Source: Octadecabacter sp.
Lineage (GTDB): Bacteria; Pseudomonadota; Alphaproteobacteria; Rhodobacterales; Rhodobacteraceae
Reading direction: 5' to 3'
DNA length: 7,691 nt
Assembly (NCBI GenBank): GCA_018500065.2
Contig: JAHBAO020000152.1
Coordinates: 1-7,691 of the forward strand
Part shown: one piece after another, positions 7,174 to 7,691 of the stretch
How positions within the stretch are numbered: position 1 is the first letter of the stretch
Layout of the letters: every line of letters begins with the position of its first letter
Notes under the pieces: generated by a model
Told to the model about the DNA's origin: nothing
What the model saw: only the letters and a program-made list of their open reading frames with translations
Database searches by the model: none
Translations under genes and position numbers: made by a program

Positions 7174-7293
7174 TTTTCGCCCACTGATCGAAAGTATCTA
7201 TCGGCAAGCTATCTGCTCGTTGATTGTGAACAAGGCCTATTTGGTCGGAGAAGCGGTAAAGGCACAATAATTTTGTAATTCGAAGCCGCTGAC
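7174..7293 (-). promoter_or_regulatory. Upstream region of the LysR gene with short dyads
   Basis: This 120-bp gap separates the metallo-hydrolase stop from the LysR start. It contains an inverted repeat TTTCG-N9-CGAAA (7175-7193), which covers the LysR ribosome site; a TTGT-N2-ACAA dyad (7224-7233); and ACAA-N5-TTGT (7264-7276). The first could be an autoregulatory operator or a structure masking the ribosome site. No stem with a following T-run was found that would end the upstream transcript. No promoter hexamers could be assigned with confidence. Confidence 0.3.
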
Positions 7294-7691
7294 TTAGTCC
7301 GCAGTCTTGATCCCGGGTACTTTCATGGGAATTTTCATTAGATCGTGGCCAACCACGATTGGACCGTCAAAGATGGCGGCTATTTCAGTTACCATACGTT
7401 CACGTGTTCCAAACACATCAAGGTCAGGCTGTAGGTGTGTGAGCACCAGCATGCCAACGCCCGCCTGTTTTGCGGTCTCAGCATTGTCGAGGTGCGAGCC
7501 GGACATAATCCGGTATTCGGGGTTCAGTTCAGTACCGGACAGGAAATGGTTCATGTGGATCAGAACATCCGCGCCTTTGGCAAACTCGATGAAGGGTTCG
7601 AAAACGCCGCCATTATCACCGGAATATACGATCGTCCCTTCATCCGTTTCAATCCGATACGAAAGGCAGTTTAGCGTGGGTTGAACATGCC
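7294..7691 (-). CDS. Metallo-beta-lactamase-fold hydrolase (RNase Z-like group), N-terminus cut by window edge
   Basis: The last 131 residues and the TAA stop are in the window; the frame stays open to the right edge, so the internal ATG at 7554 is not the start. It is a metal-dependent hydrolase of the MBL fold. Visible parts are a strand pair YRIETDEGTIVYSGDNGG whose GD Asp is the metal-bridging residue, GADVLIHMNH with further His, then SGSHLDNAETAKQAGVGMLVLTHLQP, where LTHL carries the last metal His, and a closing VVGHDLM segment. The HxHxDH site would be in the missing N-terminal half. This group includes tRNase Z, arylsulfatase-like and lactonase-like enzymes, and the C-terminal half does not tell which. 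It lies 120 bp upstream of and co-directional with the LysR gene, so it may be a pathway hydrolase or simply a neighbour. Confidence 0.85.
   Translation of the reverse strand, partial: HVQPTLNCLSYRIETDEGTIVYSGDNGGVFEPFIEFAKGADVLIHMNHFLSGTELNPEYRIMSGSHLDNAETAKQAGVGMLVLTHLQPDLDVFGTRERMVTEIAAIFDGPIVVGHDLMKIPMKVPGIKTAD

Noticed and set aside
7307..7684. Plus-strand open frame of 125 codons
   Set aside because: Antisense to the metallo-hydrolase, whose minus-strand frame shows SGD, SGSHLD and LTHL motifs.

Overview
The window looks like chromosomal DNA of an alphaproteobacterium, most likely a marine Rhodobacteraceae (Roseobacter-group) relative. This rests on moderate-to-high GC in the coding frames, AGGAG-type ribosome sites with 7-nt spacers, and a gene mix typical of amino-acid and cyclic-amide catabolism in that group. 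The assignment is inference; no rRNA or marker gene is present.

Every supported gene is on the minus strand, so transcription runs from right to left. In that order: (1) 7691-7294, C-terminal part of a metallo-beta-lactamase-fold hydrolase, cut by the right edge; (2) a 120-bp gap; (3) 7173-6274, a LysR-type regulator; (4) a 95-bp AT-rich gap with short dyads, the likely control region of the following genes; (5) 6178-4091, hydantoinase/oxoprolinase subunit A (HyuA type); (6) 4094-2385, subunit B (HyuB type); (7) 2388-1177, a DAO-family FAD oxidoreductase resembling FOXRED1; (8) 1177-404, an HpcH/HpaI-family class II aldolase; (9) 407-1, the N-terminal part of a class I PLP aminotransferase, cut by the left edge.

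Genes 5 to 9 are joined by overlaps of 4, 4, 1 and 4 nt (ATGA, ATGA, TGATG, GTGA). This is a strong sign of one co-transcribed and probably translationally coupled catabolic operon. A plausible reading is ATP-driven opening of a cyclic amide (a lactam or hydantoin) by the two-subunit hydrolase, flavin-dependent oxidation of the resulting amine, and then transamination and retro-aldol cleavage to central metabolites. The true substrate cannot be read from the sequence. One attractive but untested fit is a hydroxylated 5-oxoproline (giving 4-hydroxyglutamate, then 4-hydroxy-2-oxoglutarate, then pyruvate and glyoxylate). A hydantoin or N-methylhydantoin route is the main alternative.

I saw no mobile element, CRISPR array, tRNA or rRNA, and no frameshifted gene. 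Long open frames on the plus strand are antisense shadows of the genes above.
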